64,000 nucleotides of DNA, taken from the NCBI RefSeq assembly GCF_014137995.1, contig NZ_JACGWV010000002.1, positions 558,001 through 622,000 on the forward strand, read 5' to 3'. The position numbers and the translations under genes are program-made. This document shows, one piece after another, positions 42,945 through 53,649 of this stretch. Within the stretch, counting starts at the first letter, position 1. Each line of letters starts with the position of its first letter. Source of the stretch: Promicromonospora sukumoe (lineage in GTDB: Bacteria; Actinomycetota; Actinomycetes; Actinomycetales; Cellulomonadaceae). Under the pieces are notes generated by a model that was not told where the DNA came from, searched no databases, and saw nothing but the letters and a program-made list of their open reading frames with translations.

Positions 42945-42977
42945 CTCAGGCGGTCTCGGACGACGAGGCCGCCTGAG
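42945..42977. terminator. Hairpin after the glycosyltransferase pair
   Basis: CTCAGGCGG (42945-42953) pairs with 42969-42977, with an inner CTCG/CGAG stem and five-base loop. CTGTTT follows. It lies 30 bases after the 42915 stop and before the next promoter. Confidence 0.6.
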
Positions 42978-43043
42978 CTGTTTCCCGGCGGTTCGGCTGC
43001 CGCAGCACACCGGGTGATTTGACCGGACAAGTCGGGTAGTTCG

Positions 43044-43072
43044 TTGTCTCGGTACCTCGTACCGGATAGCGT
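43044..43072 (+). promoter_or_regulatory. Sigma-70-like promoter with a palindrome in its spacer
   Basis: TTGTCT (43044-43049), a 17-base spacer and TAGCGT (43067-43072) fit a housekeeping promoter about 50 bases before the ATG at 43124. The spacer holds CGGTAC-CTC-GTACCG (43050-43064), so a repressor could block RNA polymerase here. Confidence 0.5.
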
Positions 43073-43123
43073 CGTGAGCGAGGCCAGAACCCGGCCTCAC
43101 CCCCTATCGGCCGGAAGACTTTC

Positions 43124-44125
43124 ATGAGACGTGCTCTGATCAGCACCACTTCCCTGGCTCTGTCGCTCGTGCTCGCCGGCGCAGGCGCCGGCACCGCGAT
43201 GGCCGCGGAGTCGCCCTCCCCGAGCCCCTCGCCGAGCGTGAGCGTGTCGCCGACGCCGTCGCCCTCGCCGTCGGTGAGCGAGCCGGACCCCGAGACCGGC
43301 GGCGAGCCCGACGACGAGGTCGCCGCGCTGGAGTACACGGGCCTGGACGTGCCCACCTACACCTGCGACACGGACCCCACGGACGACTTCGCCCTTCCCG
43401 CGGACACCGACGGCGTGACGTACACGCTGGAGGACGGCGTCTTCGTCGCCACGCCGAACGAGGGCTACCAGTGGGTCGACTGGTACTTCAGCGACCCGTG
43501 GGTCGACCCGGCGTTCAGCAACTTCGGCCCGGGGTTCCGCATCCCGGAGGTGGGCCCCACCGAGCCGATCGCGATCCCCGTGGCCGACATGGCCTACCCG
43601 AACTGCAACCACGACGACGAGACGACCGTGGACCTGTCCACCGAGTGCGTCGACGGCCTCGGCTACCTCGTCTACGACATCGACGCGTGGTGGGCCACCG
43701 AGGACACCACGGTCCGGATCTACCCGTACACCAAGGACGAGGCGATCCGCGGGCACATCGTCTACGAGGGCACCGAGCTTTCCGGCCGCCTCGCGTGGGA
43801 CGGTAGCTCACCGGGCATGACGAGCGAGATCGGTCCGATCGGGAGCGGTGTGAACCTGCCCGACGTCGACGCCCCGATCTTCTCGCTGAGCACGGGCGGC
43901 CCGGAGAAGCACGCCGCCATCGTCAAGGCCGACTTCTCGGCCGACGACCCCTGCCTCGACGCCGCCCCCGGCGACGGCGAGAGCGGCGGCGGCTCGGCCG
44001 GCGCCGACGACGAGGAGCTCGCCGCGACGGGCCCCGAGGCCGCCTGGCTCACCGCCGGCGTGGCGGCGCTGCTCGTGGCCGCCGGTGCGGCGCTCGTCGT
44101 CGCACGGCGTCGCATGCGCGCCTGA
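43124..44125 (+). CDS. Sortase-anchored secreted protein of unknown function (LAATG)
   Basis: 333 residues. Signal peptide with cleavage near TAMAAES, then a Ser/Pro-rich linker (PSPSPSPSVSVSPTPSPSPS). A globular part has six cysteines in pairs (YTCDTD, YPNCNH, STECVD, DPCLDA region). It closes with LAATG, a hydrophobic helix (WLTAGVAALLVAAGAALVV) and ARRRMRA, the signal of class E sortase substrates in high-GC Gram-positives. GGAAG precedes the ATG. The central domain is not recognised. Placed among glycan genes, it may be a wall protein exposed with the polymer, but no direct link is visible. Confidence 0.8.
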   Translation: MRRALISTTSLALSLVLAGAGAGTAMAAESPSPSPSPSVSVSPTPSPSPSVSEPDPETGGEPDDEVAALEYTGLDVPTYTCDTDPTDDFALPADTDGVTYTLEDGVFVATPNEGYQWVDWYFSDPWVDPAFSNFGPGFRIPEVGPTEPIAIPVADMAYPNCNHDDETTVDLSTECVDGLGYLVYDIDAWWATEDTTVRIYPYTKDEAIRGHIVYEGTELSGRLAWDGSSPGMTSEIGPIGSGVNLPDVDAPIFSLSTGGPEKHAAIVKADFSADDPCLDAAPGDGESGGGSAGADDEELAATGPEAAWLTAGVAALLVAAGAALVVARRRMRA

Positions 44126-44143
44126 GACGACCCCGCTGAAGCG

Positions 44144-44179
44144 CCGAGGCGCCCACCCCGCACAGGGTGGGCGCCTCGG
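44144..44179. terminator. 15-bp hairpin between convergent genes
   Basis: CCGAGGCGCCCACCC at 44144-44158 pairs exactly with 44165-44179 around a six-base loop. It separates the LAATG protein gene from the convergent GT2 gene. Confidence 0.72.
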
Positions 44180-44217
44180 TGGTCTCCGGCGTCAGGAGCC
44201 GGGCGGCAGGTTCGGCG

Positions 44218-45261
44218 TCAGACGCCGTCGTCCGTACGGACGCGCTCGGTGAGGCCGCGCAGGAACCCGGCGCCCCACGCCATGTGCATGGTCATGAGCG
44301 TGATCGGCAGCACGAGGGCCGAGCGCACGTCGAGCCGCGGCGGGCGGGTCGCGGCGTGCGCGGCGGCGACGAGCACGCCCAGCGTGTAGGTGACGGGGGC
44401 CACGAGGCCGACGACGAGCAGCGGCGTCAGGCCCGCGACCGCGCCGGCCACGGCCAGCAGCACGGACACCCCGAGCACGACGACGGCGGTCGGCGGGGCC
44501 AGGTAGCGCAGGTTCGCGGTGCCGGGGTTGCGGCGCACCACCTCGCGGCGCCACATGCCGGTGCGCCAGAACTGCGTGGCGACGGCGCCCAGCGTGCGGC
44601 GCGGCTTGTACTCGACCACGAGGGAGGGGTCGAACCAGAGCAGGCTGCCGCTGTTGCGCAGGCGCAGGCACAGCTCCCAGTCCTGGGCCCGCACGTACAC
44701 GGGCGAGTACCCGCCCACGCGCTCCAGCGCCTCGCGGCGGAACGTGCCCAGGTAGACGGTCTCGGCCGGGCCGGCGCTGCCGCCCGTGTGGAACGAGGCG
44801 GCGCCCAGCCCCGCGGGGTGGCTCATCGCGCGCGCCACGGCCTTCTGCACGGGGATGTCGCCCACGGGGAGCATCTGCCCGCCGACGCCGTCCGCGCCCG
44901 CGGCCTGGAGGGCCTCCACGGCGCGGCGCACGTACGTGGGCTCGACCACGGTGTGGCCGTCCACGCGGACGAAGATCGTGTGCCCCTCGGGCATGCGCTC
45001 CAGGCCCGCGTTGAGGCCGAGCGGCTTGGAGCCCGTCGGGTTGTCCACCACGGTGACGCGGCCGGTCTCGACCGCGAGCTTGTCGGCGATCTCGCGGGTC
45101 CGGTCCTTGGACGGCCCCACCGACAGCACCACGTGCAGCGGGTGCGGGTAGTCCTGGCCCAGGACCGAGCGCACCATGGGCTCGAGGTAGGGCTCCTCGT
45201 CACGTACGACGGCGACCACCGTCACCAACGGCATGCTCGCCGCCTCTACCCGCTCGGGCAC
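44218..45261 (-). CDS. Family 2 glycosyltransferase with C-terminal membrane segments (ExoA-like)
   Basis: 347 residues from GTG 45261, which has GAGGAGG upstream; a longer frame to 45348 is less likely. GT2 features: PLVTVVAVVRDEEPYLEPMV, NPTGSKPLGLNAGLERMPEG, VRVDGHTVVEPTYVRRAVEA (DXD-type D-G-H), then AQDWELCLRLRNSGSLLWFD with a Q/E-D-W acceptor motif. Three or four membrane helices lie at the C-terminus (TAVVVLGVSVLLAVAGAVAG and on). It resembles ExoA-like transferases that extend lipid-linked saccharides. It follows neuB on the same strand after a 206-base gap, which holds no gene that I can see. Confidence 0.82.
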   Translation of the reverse strand: MPERVEAASMPLVTVVAVVRDEEPYLEPMVRSVLGQDYPHPLHVVLSVGPSKDRTREIADKLAVETGRVTVVDNPTGSKPLGLNAGLERMPEGHTIFVRVDGHTVVEPTYVRRAVEALQAAGADGVGGQMLPVGDIPVQKAVARAMSHPAGLGAASFHTGGSAGPAETVYLGTFRREALERVGGYSPVYVRAQDWELCLRLRNSGSLLWFDPSLVVEYKPRRTLGAVATQFWRTGMWRREVVRRNPGTANLRYLAPPTAVVVLGVSVLLAVAGAVAGLTPLLVVGLVAPVTYTLGVLVAAAHAATRPPRLDVRSALVLPITLMTMHMAWGAGFLRGLTERVRTDDGV

Positions 45262-45467
45262 GAGGCCTCCTCTCGTGGGCGCCACGACCGGGCCGCACGG
45301 CCCGTGATCGTCAGTTCTGCACAGTCCGGGAACATCAGAGGCGGGCACCGCACGCGCGGCGCCCGCCTCCGACGATGAACAGCTTCACGGACTCAGGGCC
45401 TGACGGCCGCCGGGTCCGCTTCGTGCCTTCGCTCGGACGTTGTGCGCCCGAGCATAGGGCCTTCGGC

Positions 45468-46361
<894 letters not shown>

Positions 46362-46418
46362 AAGAAGGTCCTTCCGAAAGGGTCTAGCACAGGGTAGTGC
46401 TGTTACGTGTCGCCGGGA

Positions 46419-47660
46419 CTAACCGGCGACGACGGGGGCCTGGGCAGCTGCCGTACTGGAGGTGACTTCACCCGGACGCGCAGCGAGTATACGGTCACAG
46501 ATCTCACGAACCGCACCGTTCCCGCCCTCGCGGGACAGGACGAGGCGCGCCTGAGCCTTGACCTCGGGGCGTGCGTCGGCGACCGCGACGGGCCATCCGA
46601 CGACCGCCATGGCGGCCAGGTCGTTCACGTCGTTCCCGACGTAGGCGACCCGGGCGGGGTCGAGGTCCTGCTCGGCGATCCAGGCCCGCAGGGCGCGGGC
46701 CTTGTCCTCGACACCGTGCATGACCTGCACCTTCAGCTTGTCGGCGCGAGACGCGACCACCTTGTTGGTCTCGGTCGACAGGATGAGGAACGGCAGTCCG
46801 GTCCGGCGCAGGCGGGAGACGCCCATGCCGTCGCCGCGGCTCACGCGCACCTGCTCGGTGCCGTCCTGGTCGACGTAGGCGTGGTCGTCGGTGTGGACCC
46901 CGTCGAAGTCGGTGACGAGCGCGTCGACGTCGAGCGGCAGCGGGGCCGCGTCGCTCTCCTGGTCGACGAGCTGGCGGGCGAGCCACAGGTCGCGCGGCTC
47001 GTCGATCTCGATGGACCACTCCGGGGCGACCGGCTGGATGCCGACGTCGCCGAAGAACCGGGTGCTGCCTGCACGGAACCCGTCGGTCCTCATCACATAG
47101 AAGGCACCGGTCTCACGGAAGTGCGGCGCCCGCTCCTGGCGGCGCGGCCGGTATTCCGTGGTGTGTCCCACAGGGGTCGCGACGCCGTCGTCGATGCGCC
47201 ACTGGAAGTCGTGGGTCTCGGAGACGGCGACGACGACGTCCTTGTCCCCCGTGGTGACGCGACGGATCGCGGTGTCCAGGTCCTCCGGGTCGATGAACGG
47301 CGAGGTGCACTGCACCAGGACGGTCACGGGCGGGATCTCCTGGGGCGGCAGGCCGCCGTCCCCCGCCTCGACGCGGTCCAGGACGTGCAGCAGGGCCGAC
47401 TCCGACGACGCGGTGCTGCCCGCGATCTCGGCGGGACGCGCGACGACGCGGGCACCGTGCAGGCGGGCCTCCGCGGCGATCTCGTCGTGGTCGGTCGAGA
47501 CGATGACCTCGGCCACCGACGGGGCGGCGAGCGACGCCTGCACCGCACGCCCGACGAGCGTGATGCCGTCGACCCGGGCGAGGTTCTTCAGCGGTACGCC
47601 CTGGGACCCGCCGCGCGCGGGGATGATGACGATCGCTGATGGGGATGTCTGGTCGGGCAT
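46419..47660 (-). CDS. neuA: Bifunctional CMP-nonulosonate cytidylyltransferase/HAD phosphatase
   Basis: 413 residues, two domains. The N-terminal 235 residues are a CMP-sialate synthetase: IIPARGGSQGVPLKNLARVD (CTP loop), STDHDEIAAEARLHGA, VLVQCTSPFIDPEDLDTAI, RRQERAPHFRETGAFYVM. From about 247 a KDO8P-phosphatase-like HAD domain follows, with DFDGVHTDD (Asp251, Asp253), ILSTETNKVVASRADKLKVQ and VGNDVNDLAAM. Both catalytic Asp of motif I and the late D-x-x-D are present, unlike the degenerate HAD domain of vertebrate CMAS. This suggests a pathway through a 9-phosphorylated sugar, or a scaffold domain. It starts a leftward neuA-neuB unit. Confidence 0.9.
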   Translation of the reverse strand: MPDQTSPSAIVIIPARGGSQGVPLKNLARVDGITLVGRAVQASLAAPSVAEVIVSTDHDEIAAEARLHGARVVARPAEIAGSTASSESALLHVLDRVEAGDGGLPPQEIPPVTVLVQCTSPFIDPEDLDTAIRRVTTGDKDVVVAVSETHDFQWRIDDGVATPVGHTTEYRPRRQERAPHFRETGAFYVMRTDGFRAGSTRFFGDVGIQPVAPEWSIEIDEPRDLWLARQLVDQESDAAPLPLDVDALVTDFDGVHTDDHAYVDQDGTEQVRVSRGDGMGVSRLRRTGLPFLILSTETNKVVASRADKLKVQVMHGVEDKARALRAWIAEQDLDPARVAYVGNDVNDLAAMAVVGWPVAVADARPEVKAQARLVLSREGGNGAVREICDRILAARPGEVTSSTAAAQAPVVAG

Positions 47661-47806
47661 GGCCTAATCTCTGGTGGTAGGGACGGGACTAGTAACGACC
47701 CTATCGAACGAGGCCGGCCGTCCTTCCGGAGCGGCTCCTCGTGCTGGAGATCACCTCGACTACTGTAGCGTCCAGCCCAGCAGCCCACCGCGCCGTGGAG
47801 TAGCGA

Positions 47807-50083
47807 ATGTCGCCAGACTCGATCCGGAGAGCGCTCGTCCGACGCGGGTCCGGCCTCGCCGCCACCGTGGTGAACGAGACCAGCCGGCTGGTCGGGGCCA
47901 GGGCCGACGGCGTGCGCCGCGCGGACGCCAACAGAGCCTTCCTCGGGGCCGTCGAGAGCACCGGCGCGCACCTGGGAGCCAGGACGGTCCGCGCCCGCCG
48001 GAACCTGCTCGAGCACCTGCTGCGCGCGGACGGCGGCACCACGCGGTTCGCGCTCGCCACCGGACGGGCGGGCTGGGCCGGGACCTCCGGCGCCTTCGGC
48101 AAGGCCCTGACCCTGGTCGAGACGGCCGTGGACGAGAACGAGCTGCCGTACGCCGCGGGCGTCGTCGAGCAGCTCGTCACGGAGCGGCCGCAGAGCCCCC
48201 GCGCGCACGACCTGCGCGGCACCCTGAACGCCGCGGCCGGGGACTGGGCGGCGGCCAGGAAGGACTGGCGCCTGGCCGCGCGGCGTGACGCGACCGACCC
48301 CGAGGTGCTGCGCAAGGCGGTCGCCGCGCGCGTCGACCGGGAGAAGGCTCTCGCCACCTTCCGCGGGGCCGTGCTGCGGTGGTCCGCGACGGCGGACGGC
48401 ATCGACGGCATCGACGCGGACGGCGTCGACGACCCCGCACGAGACCTGGTGGACCAGGTGCGCGCCGCCGCGCGCGGTCCGCGCCGCGGCGACGAGCTCG
48501 AGGCCGGCGTCGAGGCCCTGCTCGTGCACTCCGCCGTCGTCGACCGGACGGACGCCCTCGGCGCCCTCTTCGACGCCTACGCCGGACTGGGACGGCGCTC
48601 GGCGCCCCGCCCGGAGCCGGAGTGGCTCGGCCGGGCCCTGAAGGAGGTGGCGGTCCTCAGCGACGACGCGGACTACCCGTCGGCCGCCGTCCTGCTCGAG
48701 CGGTCCTCCACGGCACGCGGGGCGCTGCGGGCCAACCCGTTCCTCTTCACCTGGGCCCGGCTCCTGTCGGCGACCAGCAGGTACGGCGCGGCGGACGCGG
48801 TGCTCCGCCTGGTGACCGGCCCGTCGGAGGACCTGGGCCAGGCCCGGTTCCAGCGGGCCCGGACCGCCTGGGTCACGCACCGCTACGCGGACGGCGAGGC
48901 CGCGGCGCGGGCCGCGCTCGAGGCCGACCCCGGGCGACGCGCGGCGACCCGGATGCTCGACCAGATCCGGACGGCCGCCGAGCGACGGGACGTCGCCGAC
49001 CTCGGTGACCTCGCCGACAGCGTGGCGCACGTCGCCTTCTACCCGGGGCCGTCCGGGAACTTCGGCGACGTCGTCCTGCCCATGGCGCTCCGGGACGCCG
49101 TCGAGACCGCGACGACGCCGGTCGGCTGGCGCCCGTACCACGCCCACCAGGTCGTCGACGACGTGACGGTCGCGCAGTTCAACGCGCACCGCGCGGTCGT
49201 CGTGGGCGGTGGCGGCCTCTTCCTGCCCGACACGTCGCCCAACGGCAGCTCCGGCTGGCAGTGGAACGTCGACGACGCGCACCTGGACCGCATCACGGCC
49301 CCGCTCGCCCTGTTCGGCGTGGGCTACAACCTCTTCCCGGGGCAGACCTTCAAGGGCACGCTCTTCCAGGAGAGCATCACGAGGCTCGCGGAGAAGGCCC
49401 GGTACCTCGGGCTGCGCAACCACGGTTCGATCGACCAGGTGCGCTCGCTCCTTCCCTCCTCCCTCGAGGACAAGGTGCGCTACGTGCCGTGCCCGACGAC
49501 GGTCATGTCACGGGTCCGCCCGGTCGACGCGCCCCGCTCCACGGGCGCCGGCCGGGTGCTGCTCAACGCGGCGTTCGACCGCAGCTCGCGCCGGTTCGGC
49601 GGGAGCTACCAGGACTTCCTCCAGGAGATGGTGCGCCTCGTCGACGGCGTGCGGGCGGGCGGTGCGGAGATCGCCTTCGCCGCGCACCTCGCGAGCGACG
49701 AACGGCTGGTCGACGACCTCGCGGGCCTCGACCGGGAGCTGCCCGTGGAGCGCCTCTACGCCGGCCCGCCGGACGAGAGCCTCGCGGTGTACCGCGACGC
49801 GAGCCTGGTGATCGGCATGCGCGGCCACGCGACGATGATCCCGTTCGGCCTGGGGACGCCGGTCCTCAGCATCGTCACGCACCCCAAGATGAGATACTTC
49901 CTCGACGACGTCGGCCGCCCCGCCTGGGCCTTCGACGCGCACCTGCCGGACCTCGGCGAGCGGCTGACCGAGGCCGCGCTGGACACCGTCGCCCGGGAGG
50001 ACGAGGTACGTCGCGAGGTGCACAAGCTCCAGGACCAGCTCGTCGAACCCGTCTTCTCCGCCGCGCGCGACCTCCTCGCCTGA
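47807..50083 (+). CDS. TPR-like region fused to polysaccharide pyruvyltransferase domain
   Basis: 758 residues. The C-terminal 350 residues match the polysaccharide pyruvyltransferase family (CsaB/WcaK-like), which adds ketal pyruvate from PEP: GPSGNFGDVVLPMALRDAVE, HRAVVVGGGGLFLPDTSPNG, LALFGVGYNLFPG, VIGMRGHATMIPFGLGTPVL, and SIVTHPKMRYFL. The first 400 residues are Ala/Arg-rich helices with repeat character (AAGDWAAARKDWRLAARRDA and TDPEVLRKAVAARV), like TPRs. ATG has GGAG nine bases before. Divergent from neuA across 146 bases. A role in pyruvylating the same surface glycan is inferred. Confidence 0.8.
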   Translation: MSPDSIRRALVRRGSGLAATVVNETSRLVGARADGVRRADANRAFLGAVESTGAHLGARTVRARRNLLEHLLRADGGTTRFALATGRAGWAGTSGAFGKALTLVETAVDENELPYAAGVVEQLVTERPQSPRAHDLRGTLNAAAGDWAAARKDWRLAARRDATDPEVLRKAVAARVDREKALATFRGAVLRWSATADGIDGIDADGVDDPARDLVDQVRAAARGPRRGDELEAGVEALLVHSAVVDRTDALGALFDAYAGLGRRSAPRPEPEWLGRALKEVAVLSDDADYPSAAVLLERSSTARGALRANPFLFTWARLLSATSRYGAADAVLRLVTGPSEDLGQARFQRARTAWVTHRYADGEAAARAALEADPGRRAATRMLDQIRTAAERRDVADLGDLADSVAHVAFYPGPSGNFGDVVLPMALRDAVETATTPVGWRPYHAHQVVDDVTVAQFNAHRAVVVGGGGLFLPDTSPNGSSGWQWNVDDAHLDRITAPLALFGVGYNLFPGQTFKGTLFQESITRLAEKARYLGLRNHGSIDQVRSLLPSSLEDKVRYVPCPTTVMSRVRPVDAPRSTGAGRVLLNAAFDRSSRRFGGSYQDFLQEMVRLVDGVRAGGAEIAFAAHLASDERLVDDLAGLDRELPVERLYAGPPDESLAVYRDASLVIGMRGHATMIPFGLGTPVLSIVTHPKMRYFLDDVGRPAWAFDAHLPDLGERLTEAALDTVAREDEVRREVHKLQDQLVEPVFSAARDLLA

Positions 50084-50265
50084 CCCGGAGCAGGTAGCCC
50101 AGCAGGCCCCTCCGGAGCGGCCGGGAAGCGCCGGGCTCCGTACGATGCAGGTGGGACCGAAGCACATCCTGGTTGGGTATGCTCGCAGCCGCCGAGACCC
50201 GAACGGCGGTCTCACAGACGGCCGAAGTCGAAGGCTCACGCACCGCGTGCGCCGAAAGGTATTAC

Positions 50266-52329
50266 GTGACCGATCGTATGAAGGCCGCCCGAGGCGTGCG
50301 AGGAGACATCCAGGCGCTCCGCGCGTTCGCAGTGATGGCGGTGGTGCTCTACCACCTCTGGCCCATGCACGTACCCGGCGGCTACATCGGCGTCGACGCG
50401 TTCTTCGTGATCTCCGGTTTCCTCATCACGTCGCACCTGCTGCGCGAGGTGGACCGGACCGGGAAGGTCGACCTCCCCCAGTTCTGGGCACGCCGCGTCC
50501 GGCGGCTGCTGCCCGCGTCGATGCTGGTGGCCGTGGTCTCGGCGGTCGCCGTGCTGCTGGTCGTGCCGCGCGAGCTGTGGCAGACGTTCCTCCAGGACAC
50601 GATCGCCGCCATCGTCTACGTGCTGAACTGGGCGCTCGCCGCGCAGGCGGTCGACTACCTGGCAGCGGAGAGCGCGGCGTCGCCGGTCCAGCACTACTGG
50701 TCGCTGAGCGTCGAGGAGCAGTTCTACCTGATCTGGCCGCTCCTGATCGTCGGCGCCACCTGGCTCGCCGTCCGCACCGGGCGGTCCCGCCGTTCGGCGA
50801 TCTTCGGCGTGCTCGTCGTGGTGACCGTCGCGTCCCTGATCTACGGCATCGTGCTCACCTGGACGGACCCGGCCGCCGCCTACTTCATCACCCCCACCCG
50901 GGCCTGGCAGTTCGGGGCCGGTGCCCTGCTCGCCTTCGTCGGCACCACGCTCGCGAACCGGGGCGGGCTCTCGGCGGTCGTGTCGTGGGCCGGTATGGCT
51001 GCCCTGGTCGTGTCCACCTTCGCCTACGGCAGCGGCACCCCCTTCCCCGGCGTGGCGGCGCTGCTGCCCGTGGCCGGCGTGCTCCTGGTCGTCGTGGCAG
51101 GCGAGTCGAACCACCCGCTGGCGCCGACCCGGCTCTACAACCTGACGTCGGTGCGCTGGCTGGGCGACAACTCCTACTCGATCTACCTCTGGCACTGGCC
51201 GCCGATCGTGCTCGTGCCGTACATCATCGGCGGCGAGCTCGACTGGCGCCACAAGCTCGTGATCCTCGCGGCGACCCTGGTCCTGGCCTGGCTGACCAAG
51301 CTGTACGTCGAGGACCCGGTCCGCCGGGCGCCGGCCCTGGCCGGGCGGCGTCCGCGCGTGACCTACGCCGTGCTGGTCGGCGCCACGGTCGTGGCCCTGG
51401 TGGCCCCGATCGCGGGCGTCCAGGTCATCAACGCGCAGGAGCGCGAGAGCGAGCAGATCGCCGAGCAGGCGATCGGCACGGACTGCTTCGGCGCCGCCGC
51501 CATCCAGGCGGACGGCACCCTCTGCACGCCCGACGTCACCGAGATCGTGCCCGAGCCCGCCGTGGCCGAGGACGACCTACCGCCCGTCTACACGGACGAG
51601 TGCCGGGTCCAGCCCGAGGGCGAGGGCGTGCGCGAGTGCGTGCTCGGCGACCCCGACGGGGACCGGTCCATCGCCATGGTGGGCGACTCGCACCTGGCCC
51701 AGTGGACGACGCCGATGTCCGAGATCGCCCAGGCCAACGGCTGGCGCATCACCCTCTTCTTCAAGGGTGCGTGCCCGTTCACGGCGGCGGTCGAGAACCT
51801 CGACTCCACGTTCGACGAGACCACCTGCATCGCCTGGAACGCCGAGGTCACCGACCGCATCCTGACCGGCGGCTTCGACGCGGTCGTCACGTCCGCCCGG
51901 GCCGGCTACACGTTCGACGACGCCGCCGGGAAGAAGGACCGGGGCACCGCGGTCGCCGGTTTCCGCGACCGCTGGGCCGAGCTCACCGCAGCCGGCCTGC
52001 CCGTCGCGGTCCTCGCCGACACCCCGCGGATGCCGGACGAGGCACGTGAGTGCGTCACGACGTCGTCGGACCCCGCCTCGTGCGGCGTGGACCGCTCCGT
52101 GGCGTTCGAGCTGCCGGAGTACTTCCACGCGGCCGCGCGCGACCAGGAGGGCGTGACGCTCGTCGACCTCGGCGACCATTTCTGCACCGAGGAGCGCTGC
52201 CCCGCCGTGGTGGGGTCCGTGTTCGTCTACCGGGACGGGAGCAGCCACGTGACGGACACGTTCGCGAGGACGCTCCAGCCGTGGCTGGAGGAGCAGCTGC
52301 GCCCCTTCACCGCAGCGGTCGCCGGCTGA
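50266..52329 (+). CDS. OafA-type acyltransferase with C-terminal SGNH domain
   Basis: 687 residues from GTG 50266, six bases after AAAGG; ATG 50278 is an alternative, and frames reaching 50173 lack a site. Motifs: [71 protein letters not shown] domain: [11 protein letters not shown] (Ser about 475), CPFTAAVE, and [12 protein letters not shown]. The Asp/His spacing has one extra residue (D-G-S-S-H) compared with the other copies. Probable O-acylation of the surface polymer. Transcribed after the pyruvyltransferase gene with a 182-base gap that shows no gene. Confidence 0.92.
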   Translation: MTDRMKAARGVRGDIQALRAFAVMAVVLYHLWPMHVPGGYIGVDAFFVISGFLITSHLLREVDRTGKVDLPQFWARRVRRLLPASMLVAVVSAVAVLLVVPRELWQTFLQDTIAAIVYVLNWALAAQAVDYLAAESAASPVQHYWSLSVEEQFYLIWPLLIVGATWLAVRTGRSRRSAIFGVLVVVTVASLIYGIVLTWTDPAAAYFITPTRAWQFGAGALLAFVGTTLANRGGLSAVVSWAGMAALVVSTFAYGSGTPFPGVAALLPVAGVLLVVVAGESNHPLAPTRLYNLTSVRWLGDNSYSIYLWHWPPIVLVPYIIGGELDWRHKLVILAATLVLAWLTKLYVEDPVRRAPALAGRRPRVTYAVLVGATVVALVAPIAGVQVINAQERESEQIAEQAIGTDCFGAAAIQADGTLCTPDVTEIVPEPAVAEDDLPPVYTDECRVQPEGEGVRECVLGDPDGDRSIAMVGDSHLAQWTTPMSEIAQANGWRITLFFKGACPFTAAVENLDSTFDETTCIAWNAEVTDRILTGGFDAVVTSARAGYTFDDAAGKKDRGTAVAGFRDRWAELTAAGLPVAVLADTPRMPDEARECVTTSSDPASCGVDRSVAFELPEYFHAAARDQEGVTLVDLGDHFCTEERCPAVVGSVFVYRDGSSHVTDTFARTLQPWLEEQLRPFTAAVAG

Positions 52330-52341
52330 TCGGTACCGACC

Positions 52342-52384
52342 GCGGTGCACCGCACTTTGATCCGGTGCACCGCAGGCCTAGCAT
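52342..52384 (+). promoter_or_regulatory. Promoter of ugd with two palindromes 20 bp apart
   Basis: GCGGTGCACCGC (52342-52353) and CCGGTGCACCGC (52362-52373) share GGTGCACCGC, with centres 20 bases apart (two helical turns). Between and after them are -35 TTTGAT (52356-52361), a 17-base spacer and -10 TAGCAT (52379-52384). One palindrome is upstream of -35, the other inside the spacer, the geometry of a repressor operator pair. Confidence 0.6.
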
Positions 52385-52448
52385 CGCGGCAGGGAAAACC
52401 TCCCGGAGCAACCGGAGTGCCCTGTCGCAGAACTCGAAGGGATTCGTT

Positions 52449-53615
52449 GTGAAGATCGCTGTTGTCGGTACGGGGTATGTCGGGTTGTCGAACGCGGTCC
52501 TGCTCGCGCAGCACCATCAGGTCGTCGCCCTGGACGTGGACCCGGACAAGGTCGCCCTGGTCAACGACCGAAAGTCGCCGATCGTGGACACCGAGCTGGA
52601 GCAGTACCTCGCCGAGGTCGACCTGAACCTGACCGCCACCCTGGACAAGGATGCCGCGTACGCGGGTGCGGGGGTGGTGGTGATCGCGACGCCGACGAAC
52701 TACGACGAGGAGTCCAACTTCTTCGACACCTCGTCGGTCGAGACGGTGATCACGGACGTCCTGGCGACCACGCCCGAGGCGACGATCGTGATCAAGTCGA
52801 CGATCCCGGTCGGGTTCACGCAGCGGATGCGCCAGGAGCACCCCGGGGCCGCGATCGTGTTCTCCCCGGAGTTCCTGCGTGAGGGTCGTGCCCTGTACGA
52901 CAACCTGCACCCCTCCCGGATCGTGGTGGGTGACCGGTCCGCCCGCGGCAAGCAGTTCGCCGACCTGCTGCTGGAGGGCGCCCTGTCCAAGGACGTCCCG
53001 ATCCTGCTGACGGACCCGACCGAGGCGGAGGCGATCAAGCTGTTCGCCAACACCTACCTCGCGCTACGGGTCGCGTACTTCAACGAGCTGGACACCTACG
53101 CCGCCACCCACGGGCTGGACACCGCGCAGATCATCGAGGGCGTCGGCCTGGACCCCCGCATCGGGTCGCACTACAACAACCCGTCCTTCGGGTACGGGGG
53201 GTACTGCCTGCCCAAGGACACCAAGCAGCTCCTGGCGAACTACGCCGACGTGCCGCAGAACCTGATCAACGCGGTCGTGGACGCCAACACCACCCGCAAG
53301 GACTTCGTCGCCGCGGACATCCTGCGCCGCGAGCCGAAGACCGTGGGCGTGTACCGGCTGGTCATGAAGTCCGGGTCCGACAACTTCCGGGCCTCGTCCA
53401 TTCAGGGCATCATGAAGCGGATCAAGGCCAAGGGCATCGAGGTCATCGTCCACGAACCCACCCTCGAAGAGGACGAGTTCTACAGCTCCGAGGTCGTGCG
53501 CGACCTCGACGTCTTCAAGGCCCGCGCGGACGTGATCATCGCCAACCGGCGTACCGAGGCCCTGGACGACGTCGCCGACAAGGTCTACACCCGCGACATC
53601 TACGGACGGGACTGA
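52449..53615 (+). CDS. ugd: UDP-glucose 6-dehydrogenase
   Basis: 388 residues, the same length as E. coli Ugd. Oxidises UDP-glucose to UDP-glucuronate with NAD+. GTG start; Rossmann motif [70 protein letters not shown], Lys in [20 protein letters not shown], catalytic Cys in [17 protein letters not shown], and C-terminal VIHEP-like [20 protein letters not shown]-GlcA would supply a uronic acid for the polymer. Single gene with its own regulated promoter. GDP-mannose dehydrogenase is less likely given length and motifs. Confidence 0.9.
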   Translation: MKIAVVGTGYVGLSNAVLLAQHHQVVALDVDPDKVALVNDRKSPIVDTELEQYLAEVDLNLTATLDKDAAYAGAGVVVIATPTNYDEESNFFDTSSVETVITDVLATTPEATIVIKSTIPVGFTQRMRQEHPGAAIVFSPEFLREGRALYDNLHPSRIVVGDRSARGKQFADLLLEGALSKDVPILLTDPTEAEAIKLFANTYLALRVAYFNELDTYAATHGLDTAQIIEGVGLDPRIGSHYNNPSFGYGGYCLPKDTKQLLANYADVPQNLINAVVDANTTRKDFVAADILRREPKTVGVYRLVMKSGSDNFRASSIQGIMKRIKAKGIEVIVHEPTLEEDEFYSSEVVRDLDVFKARADVIIANRRTEALDDVADKVYTRDIYGRD

Positions 53616-53649
53616 CCGCCCGGCGTCGTCGGGCCGGGCGACGCCGGAG

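Noticed and set aside
45262..45467. Missing SAF domain of NeuB lost by frameshift into the downstream gap
   Set aside because: No frame in the gap shows SAF-like sequence; the stop looks genuine.
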